From contig JAJYZB010000002.1 in the NCBI GenBank assembly GCA_021800275.1, positions 196,997 to 260,996 of the forward strand: 64,000 nucleotides of DNA. The letters are read 5' to 3'. Positions 25,941 to 34,803 of this stretch are shown in pieces; the stretch's first letter is position 1; each line of letters begins with the position of its first letter. A program made the position numbers and the translations under genes. This stretch comes from a bacterium. Its GTDB lineage: Bacteria > Vulcanimicrobiota > JABDET01. The notes under the pieces were generated by a model. That model was not told the DNA's origin. It saw nothing but the letters and a program-made list of their open reading frames with translations, and searched no databases.

Positions 25941-27527
25941 ATGCAGAGTTTGTCCACTGAAACAAGGCCTTTGAGTGAAGAATCGCTTCGACAAAAAGCT
26001 AAAGATTTGCATGTCGAATACGTGAATTTACCTGCATTGAAACTGGACAAAGAAATAGGTCAACTCATCCCCGAAACAATGGCAAGAAGATCCCGAATGG
26101 TCTGCATCGGCAAACTGGATAAAAAAATTACCCTTGCGATGGCTGATCCCGATGATATATTCGCAATTGATGATGTGCGCCTTCGGACCCATCTGGATGT
26201 CACCGCTGCTTTAGCCACCTCTGATGCCATTGAAAAAGCTATCTCTTTTATTTATGGAGATCAGACTGCTATTCAAGAAGCGGTTAAAGAAGCGATGGAT
26301 GCCGCAGACAAGATTGAGTTCTTAAAAGAATCGGATGAAGATGAAAAAGAAGTGGTGATTGATACTCCCATTATTAAAATGGTCAATCAGATCATCTTTA
26401 AAGCTGCTGAAAAACACGCTTCTGATATTCACATTGAACCTTTTGAAAAAGAAATTCTGGTGCGCTATCGAATTGATGGCGTTTTGCACGAAATCATGAA
26501 TGCTCCTAAAAATCTGCTTCCAGCCATGGTTTCCAGAATTAAAATTATGAGCAGCTTAAAAATCGATGAAAAACGGATGCCTCAAGACGGAAGAATTCAC
26601 ATGCTGATTAAAGAACTGAATCGGGATTTAGATATTCGTGTTTCCACTCTTCCCACTCTCTCAGGAGAATCGGTTGTAATGAGGCTTTTAGACCGCCAAA
26701 ACATGAAAGTGGATCTGAATGCTCTTGGGATAGAGCTGAAAATGCTGCAGGACTGGAAAAATCTGGCGGATCATCCTTATGGATTTATTTTAATTACTGG
26801 ACCAACAGGATCGGGAAAATCTACGACTATTTATGCCACTTTGAATATCTTAAACTCTTCCGAAGTAAAAATAGTTACGATTGAGGACCCGATTGAATAC
26901 TCATTAAAAGGAACCAATCAAGTTCAAGTCAACCCTAAAGTTGGATTGACATTTGCCACTGGACTACGCTCTTTTCTGCGCCAGGATCCTGATATTATGA
27001 TGGTGGGAGAAATTCGAGACCGAGAAACAGCTGCCATTGCGATTGAGTCAGCTCTCACAGGACATCTAGTTCTCAGCACCCTTCATACAAATACTGCTGT
27101 TGGAGCAGTGACTCGACTTCTGGATATGGGAATAGAACCCTTTTTAATCTCAGCAACCTTGTTAGGGGTTCTAGCCCAGCGGCTGGTTCGAGTAATCTGC
27201 CAAAACTGCAAGGTTCGCCTCGAGAATCCTCCTGAACCGCTTTTAAATGCGTTTAAAGAAAAAGGGATTAAAGATTACCAACTGTTTAAAGGAAAAGGCT
27301 GTCAGGTTTGCGCAGAAACTGGATATAAAGGCAGGATTGGAATTTACGAACTTTACATTCCTTCCGCCCAGGCTAAAAGTATCATCAGCAGAGGAGCCTC
27401 CGAAGATATGATTGAAAAAAAAGCTCTTGAAGACGGCCTTGAAAACCTTTATGAAGATGGATTGAGGAAGGTCGCGCAGGGAATAACGACTTACGAAGAG
27501 CTGTGTCGAGTTACTTCCAGGGAGTGA
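25941..27527 (+). CDS. PilB/GspE-type assembly ATPase
   Basis: The 528-aa protein has an N-terminal MshEN domain (about 10-95). The secretion ATPase core follows, with Walker A GPTGSGKST (about 287-295), the Asp box and Walker B region DPDIMMVGEIRDRETA, and His box TLHTNTA. Paired CxxC zinc motifs (CQNC about 420, CQVC about 453) are present. It powers type IV pilus extension or type II secretion at the inner membrane. No pilin, PilC or PilT is nearby, so the partner system is elsewhere. A GAF/HD protein gene follows after 2 bases. Confidence 0.92.
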   Translation: MQSLSTETRPLSEESLRQKAKDLHVEYVNLPALKLDKEIGQLIPETMARRSRMVCIGKLDKKITLAMADPDDIFAIDDVRLRTHLDVTAALATSDAIEKAISFIYGDQTAIQEAVKEAMDAADKIEFLKESDEDEKEVVIDTPIIKMVNQIIFKAAEKHASDIHIEPFEKEILVRYRIDGVLHEIMNAPKNLLPAMVSRIKIMSSLKIDEKRMPQDGRIHMLIKELNRDLDIRVSTLPTLSGESVVMRLLDRQNMKVDLNALGIELKMLQDWKNLADHPYGFILITGPTGSGKSTTIYATLNILNSSEVKIVTIEDPIEYSLKGTNQVQVNPKVGLTFATGLRSFLRQDPDIMMVGEIRDRETAAIAIESALTGHLVLSTLHTNTAVGAVTRLLDMGIEPFLISATLLGVLAQRLVRVICQNCKVRLENPPEPLLNAFKEKGIKDYQLFKGKGCQVCAETGYKGRIGIYELYIPSAQAKSIISRGASEDMIEKKALEDGLENLYEDGLRKVAQGITTYEELCRVTSRE

Positions 27528-27529
27528 GC

Positions 27530-28579
27530 ATGCTGAAATTAGATGGCGAAACAAAAAAATTATTAACACTGAATCAGGTTGGACAAGATCTGGTAACTCT
27601 TGGAGACCTGGACATGATTCTAAAAAAAATCATGGCAGCCATAAAAGAAATCTGTGCTTCTGAAGGAAGTTCTGTCCTCTTATTGGATGAAAAGAATCAA
27701 GAGCTTTATTTCAAAGAAGCTGCAGGAGAAAAAGGGGAAGAGGTAAAACAGATTCGAATTCCACTCCAGGAATCTTCAAGTATTGCAGGATGGGTGGCTA
27801 TTCACCGACAGTCACTAATGGTCAATGAAGTGGAACACGATCCAAGACATTCGAAAGAAGCTGACAAAAAATCTGGCTTTGTTACTCGTTCTATTCTTGC
27901 TTCTCCGGTCATCTGGCAGGAAAAAGTATTAGGAGTTATTGAAGCTGTCAATAAAAAAGGGCGCGATTTTTCAGAAGAGGATGAAACTTTTCTCAACCTC
28001 CTTGCCAATCAAGTTGCAGTAGCCTTAAACACAGCTAGATTGATTGGGGATTTGAGAAATTTCTTTGTACATTCCGTAGATCTGCTGATCCAATTAATGG
28101 ATGAACATTCGCCCTCTCAGAAAGGGCATTCTGTCAGGGTGGCGCGAATTGCAACTGGAATGGCTAGAGAACTCAAACTCAATCAAATCGAATATGAAAA
28201 TCTTTTTTATGCTGCTTACCTTCACGATATTGGAAAATTAAAGCTCCCTATCGCAACTATCAATGATACCCTGCACCCTGTTCTGGCTTGCCGAATGTTG
28301 GAGCCGATACGCATGTTTAAGGATGTCATCCCTATTATCCGACACCACCATGAAAAATTTAATGGAACTGGATTTCCAGATCGATTGGCAGGAAAAAACA
28401 TTCCTCTTGCAGCCAGGATTCTGTCAGTTGCCGAGGATTTCGATGAACAAATGGCTCTTCTGGAAGCTCGAAACGAAAAAATAAACTTTTATCAAAGCTT
28501 TTTATCAGGATTTGGAAGTTTATATGACCCGGGACTTCTAGATGCCTTTAAAAAAACGACTTCCACTTCATTTGAATAG
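27530..28579 (+). CDS. GAF plus HD-GYP-like signalling protein
   Basis: From ATG 27530 (behind GGGAG) the 349-aa product has a GAF domain (about 20-172) and an HD domain (about 180-330) with the metal-binding YLHDIGK (about 229). The later stretch HHHEKFNGTGFPDRLAGKNIP matches the HD-GYP pattern HHE-x2-G-x-GYP with Tyr changed to Phe. HD-GYP enzymes hydrolyse cyclic di-GMP; whether this variant is active is uncertain, since the last signature segment (VAEDFDEQ) also differs. It is coupled to the PilB-type ATPase gene, so it may tune that pilus or secretion system or the flagellum encoded next (inference). Confidence 0.82.
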   Translation: MLKLDGETKKLLTLNQVGQDLVTLGDLDMILKKIMAAIKEICASEGSSVLLLDEKNQELYFKEAAGEKGEEVKQIRIPLQESSSIAGWVAIHRQSLMVNEVEHDPRHSKEADKKSGFVTRSILASPVIWQEKVLGVIEAVNKKGRDFSEEDETFLNLLANQVAVALNTARLIGDLRNFFVHSVDLLIQLMDEHSPSQKGHSVRVARIATGMARELKLNQIEYENLFYAAYLHDIGKLKLPIATINDTLHPVLACRMLEPIRMFKDVIPIIRHHHEKFNGTGFPDRLAGKNIPLAARILSVAEDFDEQMALLEARNEKINFYQSFLSGFGSLYDPGLLDAFKKTTSTSFE

Positions 28580-28619
28580 AGGGTGTCTAACTGCGGCCTA
28601 AATCGTCCGAATACCCCGC

Positions 28620-28648
28620 TTGTCAAAACTCATTCAATTTGTTACAAT
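28620..28648 (+). promoter_or_regulatory. Sigma-70-type promoter for the flagellar operon
   Basis: TTGTCA (28620-28625) and TACAAT (28643-28648) are spaced by 17 bases, followed by GAGG and the fliG start at 28678. The match is close to the housekeeping consensus, not a sigma-54 or sigma-28 signal. Confidence 0.7.
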
Positions 28649-28677
28649 TGGTAAAGAGCTAAAAATGAGGAATCAAA

Positions 28678-29652
28678 TTGCAGCCTAATCAAGATTTGTC
28701 TCCCAGGCAGAAAGCCGCGATTTTAATTATGTCCCTTCCGCCTGAACTTTCGGCACAGGTTTTACAGTCATTTCCTCCTGAAGAGGGACAAGCCCTCACT
28801 TTAGAGATGTCGAAAACCGCCAATATTCCTCAAGACGTTAAAGACCGTGTCATTAAAGAATTTCTGGAGACTTCTAAGGTTCACGGACAAACTCAGCAGC
28901 CGCAGCAGAATATCCAATCCGTTCCCCGAAGGGGAGAAGAAACCGATCAAAAAAGAAATTACAAAACAGGAAAGCCTTTTGCGTTCCTCATGCGCGCTGA
29001 TCCAGGGCAGATTTTAACTCTGCTCGAAAAAGAACTTCCTCAGACGATTGCTCTGGTTCTTTCAAATCTATCTGCCGCCCAGGCAACCGCTGTTCTGCAG
29101 GAAATGAATCCCCATTTACAGGGTGAAGTCGCCAGAAGATTAGCAGAAATCAGCAGAGTAAGGACAGAAATTATAAGAGATGTGGAAATGGTTTTAGAAG
29201 ATCGCTATTATCTCCTTGTTGAGAATGGATTTTCCAGTTCAACAGGCAAAGACACCTTAATGCAAATTCTAAACCGCACCGATCGTTCAACAGAAGAAAA
29301 AATCTTATCGGGTTTAGCGCGGAAAAGCCCGAAACTTGCTGGCAATTTAAAAAACCAACTGTGTGAGTTTGAAGATTTAATCTACCTTGAAAAACCTGGG
29401 ATGCAGCAGCTTTTAAAGGTAACTGATATTCGAGATCTAGTCATGGCGCTGAAAGGAACCTCCCCCGAGATTTCTAATAAAATTTATGAAGCGATGTCTC
29501 CCGAAAAAGCAGTGGCTGTCCAAGAAGACGTCGAAGCATTAAACGCTCCATCCTGGGAGGAAGTAAAAGCGGCTCAGCAGCAGATCCGAAATAATTTAAG
29601 AGGATTAATCATAATTGGGAAAATTAAATTTTCTCCTCCAGGGATAAACTAA
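28678..29652 (+). CDS. fliG: Flagellar motor switch protein FliG
   Basis: At 324 aa the product matches FliG from the N-terminal SPRQKAAILIMSLPPELSA through the middle domain (LEKELPQTIALVLSNLSA) to the C-terminal torque domain (EFEDLIYLE...DIRDLVMALKG). It forms the rotor ring that meets the stator and connects to FliF and FliM. The start is TTG 28678 with GAGG at proper distance; the nearby ATG at 28665 runs into a stop. It heads this operon. The usual preceding gene fliF is absent here, so the MS ring must be encoded elsewhere. Confidence 0.95.
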   Translation: MQPNQDLSPRQKAAILIMSLPPELSAQVLQSFPPEEGQALTLEMSKTANIPQDVKDRVIKEFLETSKVHGQTQQPQQNIQSVPRRGEETDQKRNYKTGKPFAFLMRADPGQILTLLEKELPQTIALVLSNLSAAQATAVLQEMNPHLQGEVARRLAEISRVRTEIIRDVEMVLEDRYYLLVENGFSSSTGKDTLMQILNRTDRSTEEKILSGLARKSPKLAGNLKNQLCEFEDLIYLEKPGMQQLLKVTDIRDLVMALKGTSPEISNKIYEAMSPEKAVAVQEDVEALNAPSWEEVKAAQQQIRNNLRGLIIIGKIKFSPPGIN

Positions 29653-30488
29653 TGCAAGAACCCAAAAAAAGCTCCTTGATAAAAAAGGGGAGCATGTCGT
29701 ATGAACCCGTCCCTCTTTTTGGAGAAGCCCCTTCTGTGCCGAAACAGCTAAAATCGTCGGAAAAATCGGTACAGGTGCTGAAAGAAAAACCCTCTCCCCA
29801 AGCCGAATTTCTGCCTGCCGCAGATCTGGAATCAGCCAGCAAAATCAAGGAAGAATTTGACAAAACCCTTGAAAAAGCAAAAATTGAGGCAGAGCGTATT
29901 TTAGAAGAGGCTAAAAACAAGGGGAAAAAGATTATCGAAGAATCAAAAATTCTTACCCAAACAGCCCGAGAGTCTGCTGAAAAAGAAGGAATGGAAATCG
30001 GACAAAAAAATGGCTATAAGGCAGGACTTGATCAGTTGACCCAAATCCTGTTGGAAGCAAAAAATACTTTTGAGCAGGCTTTGAGAGAAAGGGAAAGACT
30101 GGGAAAAGAAGCAGAGCCAGATCTGGCTCAATTAGCTGTCAAGATTGCGCAGCGAATTATTGGCAGCGAAATCAGTTTAAACCCTAACGTTGTTGTCAAC
30201 ATGATTAAAGCCAATCTGGAAAGGGTTAAAGATCGAGAAAATGTCATTCTAAAAGTTCATCAAGAGGATGTTGATACCGTTAAAAAAAACAAAGAAATCT
30301 TTCTTAAATTTATTCCCGAGGTTCGTTCTGTAGAGATTCAAACCGATCCCAGGATTGACAGAGGAGGATGTATCATTGAAACCAACCTGGGAACAGTGGA
30401 TGCCAGAATTGCCACCCAGTTGGAAGCCATTTCTCTCGCTTTTTCTCAGATTTCTGAGCTTGAAAAGGAAAATTCTGATGATGCCTAA
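29652..30488 (+). CDS. fliH: Flagellar export stator protein FliH
   Basis: The 278-aa product starts in a TAATG overlap with fliG. A low-complexity N-terminus leads into a long charged coiled coil (about 65-125, KIEAERILEEAKNKGKKI). The C-terminal FliH/V-ATPase E-like domain follows (LAQLAVKIAQRIIGSEI, VVNMIKANLERVKD, PRIDRGGCIIETNLGTVDA). FliH dimers hold the ATPase FliI at the export gate. Gene order fliG-fliH-fliI supports the call. Confidence 0.93.
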   Translation: MQEPKKSSLIKKGSMSYEPVPLFGEAPSVPKQLKSSEKSVQVLKEKPSPQAEFLPAADLESASKIKEEFDKTLEKAKIEAERILEEAKNKGKKIIEESKILTQTARESAEKEGMEIGQKNGYKAGLDQLTQILLEAKNTFEQALRERERLGKEAEPDLAQLAVKIAQRIIGSEISLNPNVVVNMIKANLERVKDRENVILKVHQEDVDTVKKNKEIFLKFIPEVRSVEIQTDPRIDRGGCIIETNLGTVDARIATQLEAISLAFSQISELEKENSDDA

Positions 30489-31800
30489 AATTAACTTTTC
30501 TAAATATGAGGCGATCCTGGACCAATCTTCCTTTGTAAAGTTGTATGGAAAAGTTACACAGGTGATTGGATTAATTATTGAGTCAGAAGGTCCAGGGGGA
30601 AATGTAGGGGAGCTTTGTTTCATTTATTCCAAAGAGCTGAAAGAACCTGTATGGGCAGAGGTGGTTGGATTTAGGAGCAGCAAGGTTTTGCTCATGCCTC
30701 TTGGAGAAAACCGAGGAGTTGGCCCGGGATGTGAGGTCAGAACAACAGGACATTCTCTTAAAGTCAAAGTAGGACCCAAAATTTTGGGAAGAATTTTAGA
30801 TGGACTGGGCAATCCAATTGATGGGAAAGGACTGCTTGAGTATGAAGCCGAGTTTTCCATTTACAACCAGCCTCCAAACCCTATTACCAGGCCTAGAATT
30901 AAGGAGCCTTTTTACACAGGAGTAAAAATTATTGATGGTCTTTTGACTTTTGGAAAAGGTCAGAGGATCGGTATTTTTGCAGGTTCAGGAGTTGGGAAAT
31001 CTACGACTCTTGGGATGATAGCCAGAAACTCTGAATCCGACATAAACGTTATCGCTCTCATCGGAGAACGTGGTAGAGAACTCCGCGACTTCATTGAACG
31101 AGATTTAGGAGATGAGGGAATGAAAAAATCGGTAGTGGTTTGCGCTACCAGCGACCAATCTGCTCTTGTTCGATTAAAAGGGGCATATGTCGGCACAGCG
31201 ATTGCCGAGTATTTCAGAGACCAGGGAAAGAACGTGATGTTCATGATGGATTCTGTAACACGATACGCGATGGCGCAGAGAGAGGTAGGTCTGGCTATTG
31301 GGGAACCTCCTGCCAGTAAAGGATATACCCCCTCTGTTTTTGCTCTTCTTCCAAAACTGATGGAGAGATCCGGTACTTCTGCTAAAGGGAGCATTACTGC
31401 AATTTATACGGTCCTGGTTGAAGGGGATGACATGAATGAACCCATTGCTGATACAGTTCGAAGCATTCTAGATGGACATGTAGTTCTATCAAGGGCTCTT
31501 GCCCATCAAAATCAGTACCCTGCAGTAGATGCTCTTGCCAGTATTTCGCGTCTGTTCCCCGAGGTAACCACCCAAGAACACCAGGATGCAGCGGGAAAAA
31601 TTCGAGAGATTATGGGGGTTTATAGAAAAAATGAGGATCTTATCAATATTGGCGCCTATCAAGAGGGCAGTGATCCAAAAGTGGATCATGCTAAAAAAAT
31701 GATCCAGGCTGTCAATGATTTTTTTAAACAAAAAGGGGGAGACCCGGCATCCTCTTTTGAAGAAACTTATCAAGGAATTTTAACTCTGGCAAAGGCATGA
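30478..31800 (+). CDS. fliI: Flagellum-specific ATPase FliI
   Basis: The frame is open from 30355, but homology begins at the ATG pair 30478/30481, which follows AAGGA and overlaps the end of fliH by 11 bases. The 440-aa product carries Walker A AGSGVGKST, then IGERGRELRDFIERDL, the Walker B stretch MFMMDSVTRYAMAQREV and GEPPASKGYTPSVFALLP. It hydrolyses ATP to load flagellar substrates onto the export gate. It lies within a tightly packed operon. Confidence 0.96.
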   Translation: MMPKINFSKYEAILDQSSFVKLYGKVTQVIGLIIESEGPGGNVGELCFIYSKELKEPVWAEVVGFRSSKVLLMPLGENRGVGPGCEVRTTGHSLKVKVGPKILGRILDGLGNPIDGKGLLEYEAEFSIYNQPPNPITRPRIKEPFYTGVKIIDGLLTFGKGQRIGIFAGSGVGKSTTLGMIARNSESDINVIALIGERGRELRDFIERDLGDEGMKKSVVVCATSDQSALVRLKGAYVGTAIAEYFRDQGKNVMFMMDSVTRYAMAQREVGLAIGEPPASKGYTPSVFALLPKLMERSGTSAKGSITAIYTVLVEGDDMNEPIADTVRSILDGHVVLSRALAHQNQYPAVDALASISRLFPEVTTQEHQDAAGKIREIMGVYRKNEDLINIGAYQEGSDPKVDHAKKMIQAVNDFFKQKGGDPASSFEETYQGILTLAKA

Positions 31801-31801
31801 C

Positions 31802-32266
31802 ATGCCATCCAAAACCTTTAAATTCAGACTTCAGACAGTTCTTGAATATAAAGAAAGGCAGGAACGGGAAGAGCAGAGAGAGCTGGCAAAAAGACAGGAA
31901 ATTCTTGCTAAGGAAGAGCAAAAACTTAAATTTTTAATGAATCTAAAACAGATGAGGCAGAGGGAAATGGCTTCAAAAAGCTCCGAAGGGAAACTGAATG
32001 TTCTTGAACTTAAAATGTATCAGGATCACCAAAAAAGATTGACCTCTGAAATTTCTGACCAACAAATTCGAGTGCAGCAAGCCCAGTCCGACGTAGAACT
32101 TCAAAGGGAAAAACTCCTTAAAGCGGTTCAAGAACGGAAAACTTATGAGCAGTTGAAAGAAAAACATTATCAGGCTTATCTGGCAGAAATAGAAGCTGAG
32201 GAGCGAAAGCTTCTAGATGACATTGCCACCGCAAAATTTTCAAGAGAGGAGGAAAAATTTCTTTAA
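31802..32266 (+). CDS. fliJ: Flagellar export chaperone FliJ
   Basis: The 154-aa product is almost entirely a charged coiled coil, beginning FKFRLQTVLEYKERQE as FliJ proteins do. FliJ links the ATPase ring to FlhA and recycles chaperones. It follows fliI by one base. The sequence is weakly conserved in the family, so position and coiled-coil shape are the main evidence. Confidence 0.88.
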   Translation: MPSKTFKFRLQTVLEYKERQEREEQRELAKRQEILAKEEQKLKFLMNLKQMRQREMASKSSEGKLNVLELKMYQDHQKRLTSEISDQQIRVQQAQSDVELQREKLLKAVQERKTYEQLKEKHYQAYLAEIEAEERKLLDDIATAKFSREEEKFL

Positions 32267-32339
32267 AGTTTACAGTTTTTTAACAAAAAGGCAACAAAAC
32301 CGTAAACCAAAAGATTTATGATAGAGATAGGAGAAATCA

Positions 32340-32906
32340 ATGGATGCCATTTCTAGAATAGATTCGATTGAGTCTAAAATTGAACAAATAGAAGAACGAT
32401 TTTCTCCCCCTGACCAGGGGCAAGGTTCTTTTCAGCAGGTCCTTTCAGGATATACCCAGCCTCTCCAACCATCCCTTCTGCCTCAAATTGGAATGGGAAA
32501 AGGAATCGCGGGGTTTAAAGAGATTATTCAGGAGGCAGGAAAAAAATATGGCGTCGATCCCAATCTTATTGCAGCCGTCATTCACCAGGAATCCGGAGGA
32601 AATCCAGGGGTAACCAGTTCAGCCGGCGCCATGGGTTTAATGCAGCTGATGCCAGCAACCGCAAAATCTCTTGGAGTCAACAATCCTTTTAATCCTCAGC
32701 AAAATGTTTTCGCTGGGACACGATATTTAAGGCAGATGCTGGACGAATTCAAAGGAAACGTTTCCCTTGCCCTGGCTGCTTATAACGCAGGACCTGAGGC
32801 TGTAAAAAAGTACGGAGGAATCCCGCCCTATCGCCAAACTAAAAATTATGTCCGTGATATTTTAAGCCTGTATCGCTCTAAGAATATATTATCTAGGAAC
32901 GTATAG
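32340..32906 (+). CDS. Lytic transglycosylase (SLT domain) in flagellar operon
   Basis: A 65-residue leader without obvious signal peptide is followed by an SLT/goose-lysozyme domain. The catalytic Glu lies in AAVIHQESGGNPGVTSSAGA, followed by MGLMQLMPATAKSLGV and LALAAYNAGPEAVKKYGG. It would cleave peptidoglycan to let the rod through, the job done by the FlgJ C-terminal domain in enteric bacteria. Its place between fliJ and fliK, and the lack of a signal peptide, suggest export through the flagellar apparatus (inference). Confidence 0.9.
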   Translation: MDAISRIDSIESKIEQIEERFSPPDQGQGSFQQVLSGYTQPLQPSLLPQIGMGKGIAGFKEIIQEAGKKYGVDPNLIAAVIHQESGGNPGVTSSAGAMGLMQLMPATAKSLGVNNPFNPQQNVFAGTRYLRQMLDEFKGNVSLALAAYNAGPEAVKKYGGIPPYRQTKNYVRDILSLYRSKNILSRNV

Positions 32907-32917
32907 GAGAGATAAAA

Positions 32918-33862
32918 ATGAACCAGACAATTGGCCAGTTAGTTTCTGAAAAACAAGCAGGTTCTCTTGAAAAAAAAGGAAATCCTCAACAGTCTTCCAA
33001 ACCAACAAAATCTTTTTCAGATATCTTGAAAGAGAAGACGGAATCCGACAAACTTCTTGAAAAAAACCCGAATCCTCGCTCTAAGTCTAAAAACGCAGCA
33101 GATAACAAGGAAAAATGCGATACAGCCAAAAAAGCTCTAGCGAAAAAACTATCTAATCCACAGGGCAGCGAAATCTCTTCCCTTTATCACTACCTGTACG
33201 ACCTGGTTTATCGAGATCCAGCCACCTGGAGCATGGGGGACAGAGAGATGTATGACGTTCACCAAAAAGGCAGTTCCTGGCAGGAATTTCACAAAATGCT
33301 TTCAGCCCGAGGATTAAAACTTCAGGACTTTTCTTATGAACACTTCACTCAAATGACGCAGCTAAACACAAAAAGGCAGTTGAGCGCATTTCTGGATCAG
33401 TTGGCAAGGGAAATGATGTCAACCAATGAAAACACGCAAACCATCAAGAGTTCTGAAGGGACATTCTCTAATTCAGACACTTCTCTGCAAAAGCTGGAGA
33501 GTCAGGAAGGGGTAAAAGAATCCGAAGTCATCAAACAAATCCTAAAACAAATCTCGCTGAGGAAAGTAAGAGGAGGAACAGAAGCAAAGTTGATTTTAAA
33601 TCCAAAAGAGTTGGGAGAAATTCATCTGGCTTTAACTGTCAAAGGAAACAAAGTTTCTGCCAGATTTAAGGCTTCCGAAAAAAAAGTTCAAAAAATTTTA
33701 GAAGCTCACCTTAAAGACCTGGCAGAGGGGTTTTCAAGCCAGGGACTTGAAGTGCAAAATCTAGAAGTACAATTCGAAGCAAGCGAAGCAAAACCGCTGT
33801 TTGCGAGCGGATTTGCGAGCGGGCTAGACGCTGGCTCTGTCAGAGACACAAAAATTATGTAA
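32918..33862 (+). CDS. fliK: Flagellar hook-length control protein FliK
   Basis: The 314-aa product has a variable, Lys/Ser-rich N-terminal half and the conserved C-terminal Flg_hook domain (about 225-295: AKLILNPKELGEIHLALTV, LEAHLKDLAEGFSSQGLEV). FliK measures hook length and switches FlhB specificity. It lies directly before the hook-type gene. No flgD (hook cap) follows, although flgD commonly sits between fliK and flgE. Confidence 0.88.
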   Translation: MNQTIGQLVSEKQAGSLEKKGNPQQSSKPTKSFSDILKEKTESDKLLEKNPNPRSKSKNAADNKEKCDTAKKALAKKLSNPQGSEISSLYHYLYDLVYRDPATWSMGDREMYDVHQKGSSWQEFHKMLSARGLKLQDFSYEHFTQMTQLNTKRQLSAFLDQLAREMMSTNENTQTIKSSEGTFSNSDTSLQKLESQEGVKESEVIKQILKQISLRKVRGGTEAKLILNPKELGEIHLALTVKGNKVSARFKASEKKVQKILEAHLKDLAEGFSSQGLEVQNLEVQFEASEAKPLFASGFASGLDAGSVRDTKIM

Positions 33863-33874
33863 GGAGGATGAAAT

Positions 33875-34726
33875 ATGTCTGGTTTTGATTTTTATAAAAC
33901 TTTTAATGCGGCGGGAAATCAATTTTCACAAATCAATCTTATGTTTTCCGATCTTCAAAACTTCACTACTCCAGGTTTTAAAGCGCAGAACATGACTTTT
34001 CAGGAAGTTATGAATAATGGAATGGGACTTGGAGCTTATACCCATACCAACACCTCCACTTTTACCCAAGGAAAAATAGAAAAGACAGGAGGAGCTTATG
34101 ATTTAGCGATTGATGGCGGGGAACCTGGAACCTCATGCTCGACTTTTTTCGTGCTTTCTGATGGAACCCGAACCAGATATACCAGAGCTGGGCATTTCGA
34201 ATTCAAAAACGGGAAACTCATTGATCCATTCTCAGGACTTCAGGTGCAGGGATACGCTCTAAACGGAAGTGGCCAACCCCAATCCAATAAACTGCAAACC
34301 ATAGAACTTCCCTATGATCCCAATACAAAGTTGTATGGAGGAATGTATTCTGGATTTAAATTCGGGGCCGGTGGAAAACTGTATGGAGAGATTAAAATCA
34401 GCGACCCAATCACTCATCAGGCAGTAACAAAAACAGTTCCTCTTTTCCAGGTAGGCTTGGCTAAATTTGCCGATCCGGATGGGCTTAAACAGGTTGGCAC
34501 CACCTCATTTGAAGCCACCAGCGCTTCCGGACAGCCTCATTACGGCGTTTCGGGTGAGGGTCCGATTTCAGCCAGCATCAGAACTCACAGCCTCGAAATG
34601 TCCAATGTGGATATTCCTACGATGGTCCAGCAGGTTATTCTCGCAAAAATGGCATATAATGCAGAGTTCGCTGTTTTTAACAACATGAATCAAATGACTC
34701 AAACAGCGACCAATATGGTGAAGTAA
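33875..34726 (+). CDS. Flagellar hook/rod family protein (FlgE/FlgF/FlgG type)
   Basis: The 283-aa product shows the central hook/rod domain (GAYDLAIDGGEPGTSCSTFF, RTRYTRAGHFEFKNGKLID, GLQVQGYALN) and C-terminal signature (SLEMSNVDIPTMVQQVILAKMAYNAEF). The N-terminal rod signature is divergent: SDLQNFTTPGFKAQ replaces the usual NIAN-x-x-TPGFK. Its position after fliK suggests the hook protein FlgE, yet the length is nearer FlgF/FlgG, so no symbol is given. AAGGAGG precedes the ATG. Confidence 0.85.
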   Translation: MSGFDFYKTFNAAGNQFSQINLMFSDLQNFTTPGFKAQNMTFQEVMNNGMGLGAYTHTNTSTFTQGKIEKTGGAYDLAIDGGEPGTSCSTFFVLSDGTRTRYTRAGHFEFKNGKLIDPFSGLQVQGYALNGSGQPQSNKLQTIELPYDPNTKLYGGMYSGFKFGAGGKLYGEIKISDPITHQAVTKTVPLFQVGLAKFADPDGLKQVGTTSFEATSASGQPHYGVSGEGPISASIRTHSLEMSNVDIPTMVQQVILAKMAYNAEFAVFNNMNQMTQTATNMVK

Positions 34727-34772
34727 CCTTTTTGCACCCTGTCCGACTGCCTAAATACAGAGAATAATCTTA

Positions 34773-34802
34773 TTGGACAAGAGATTAGAGATGTGTTATA
34801 CT
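34773..34802 (+). promoter_or_regulatory. Possible internal promoter before fliM
   Basis: TTGGAC (34773-34778) and TATACT (34797-34802) are 18 bases apart in the 77-base gap between the hook-type gene and fliM. If used, transcription would begin at about 34809, downstream of the first ATG of fliM, and translation would start at GTG 34849. Confidence 0.4.
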
Positions 34803-34803
34803 G

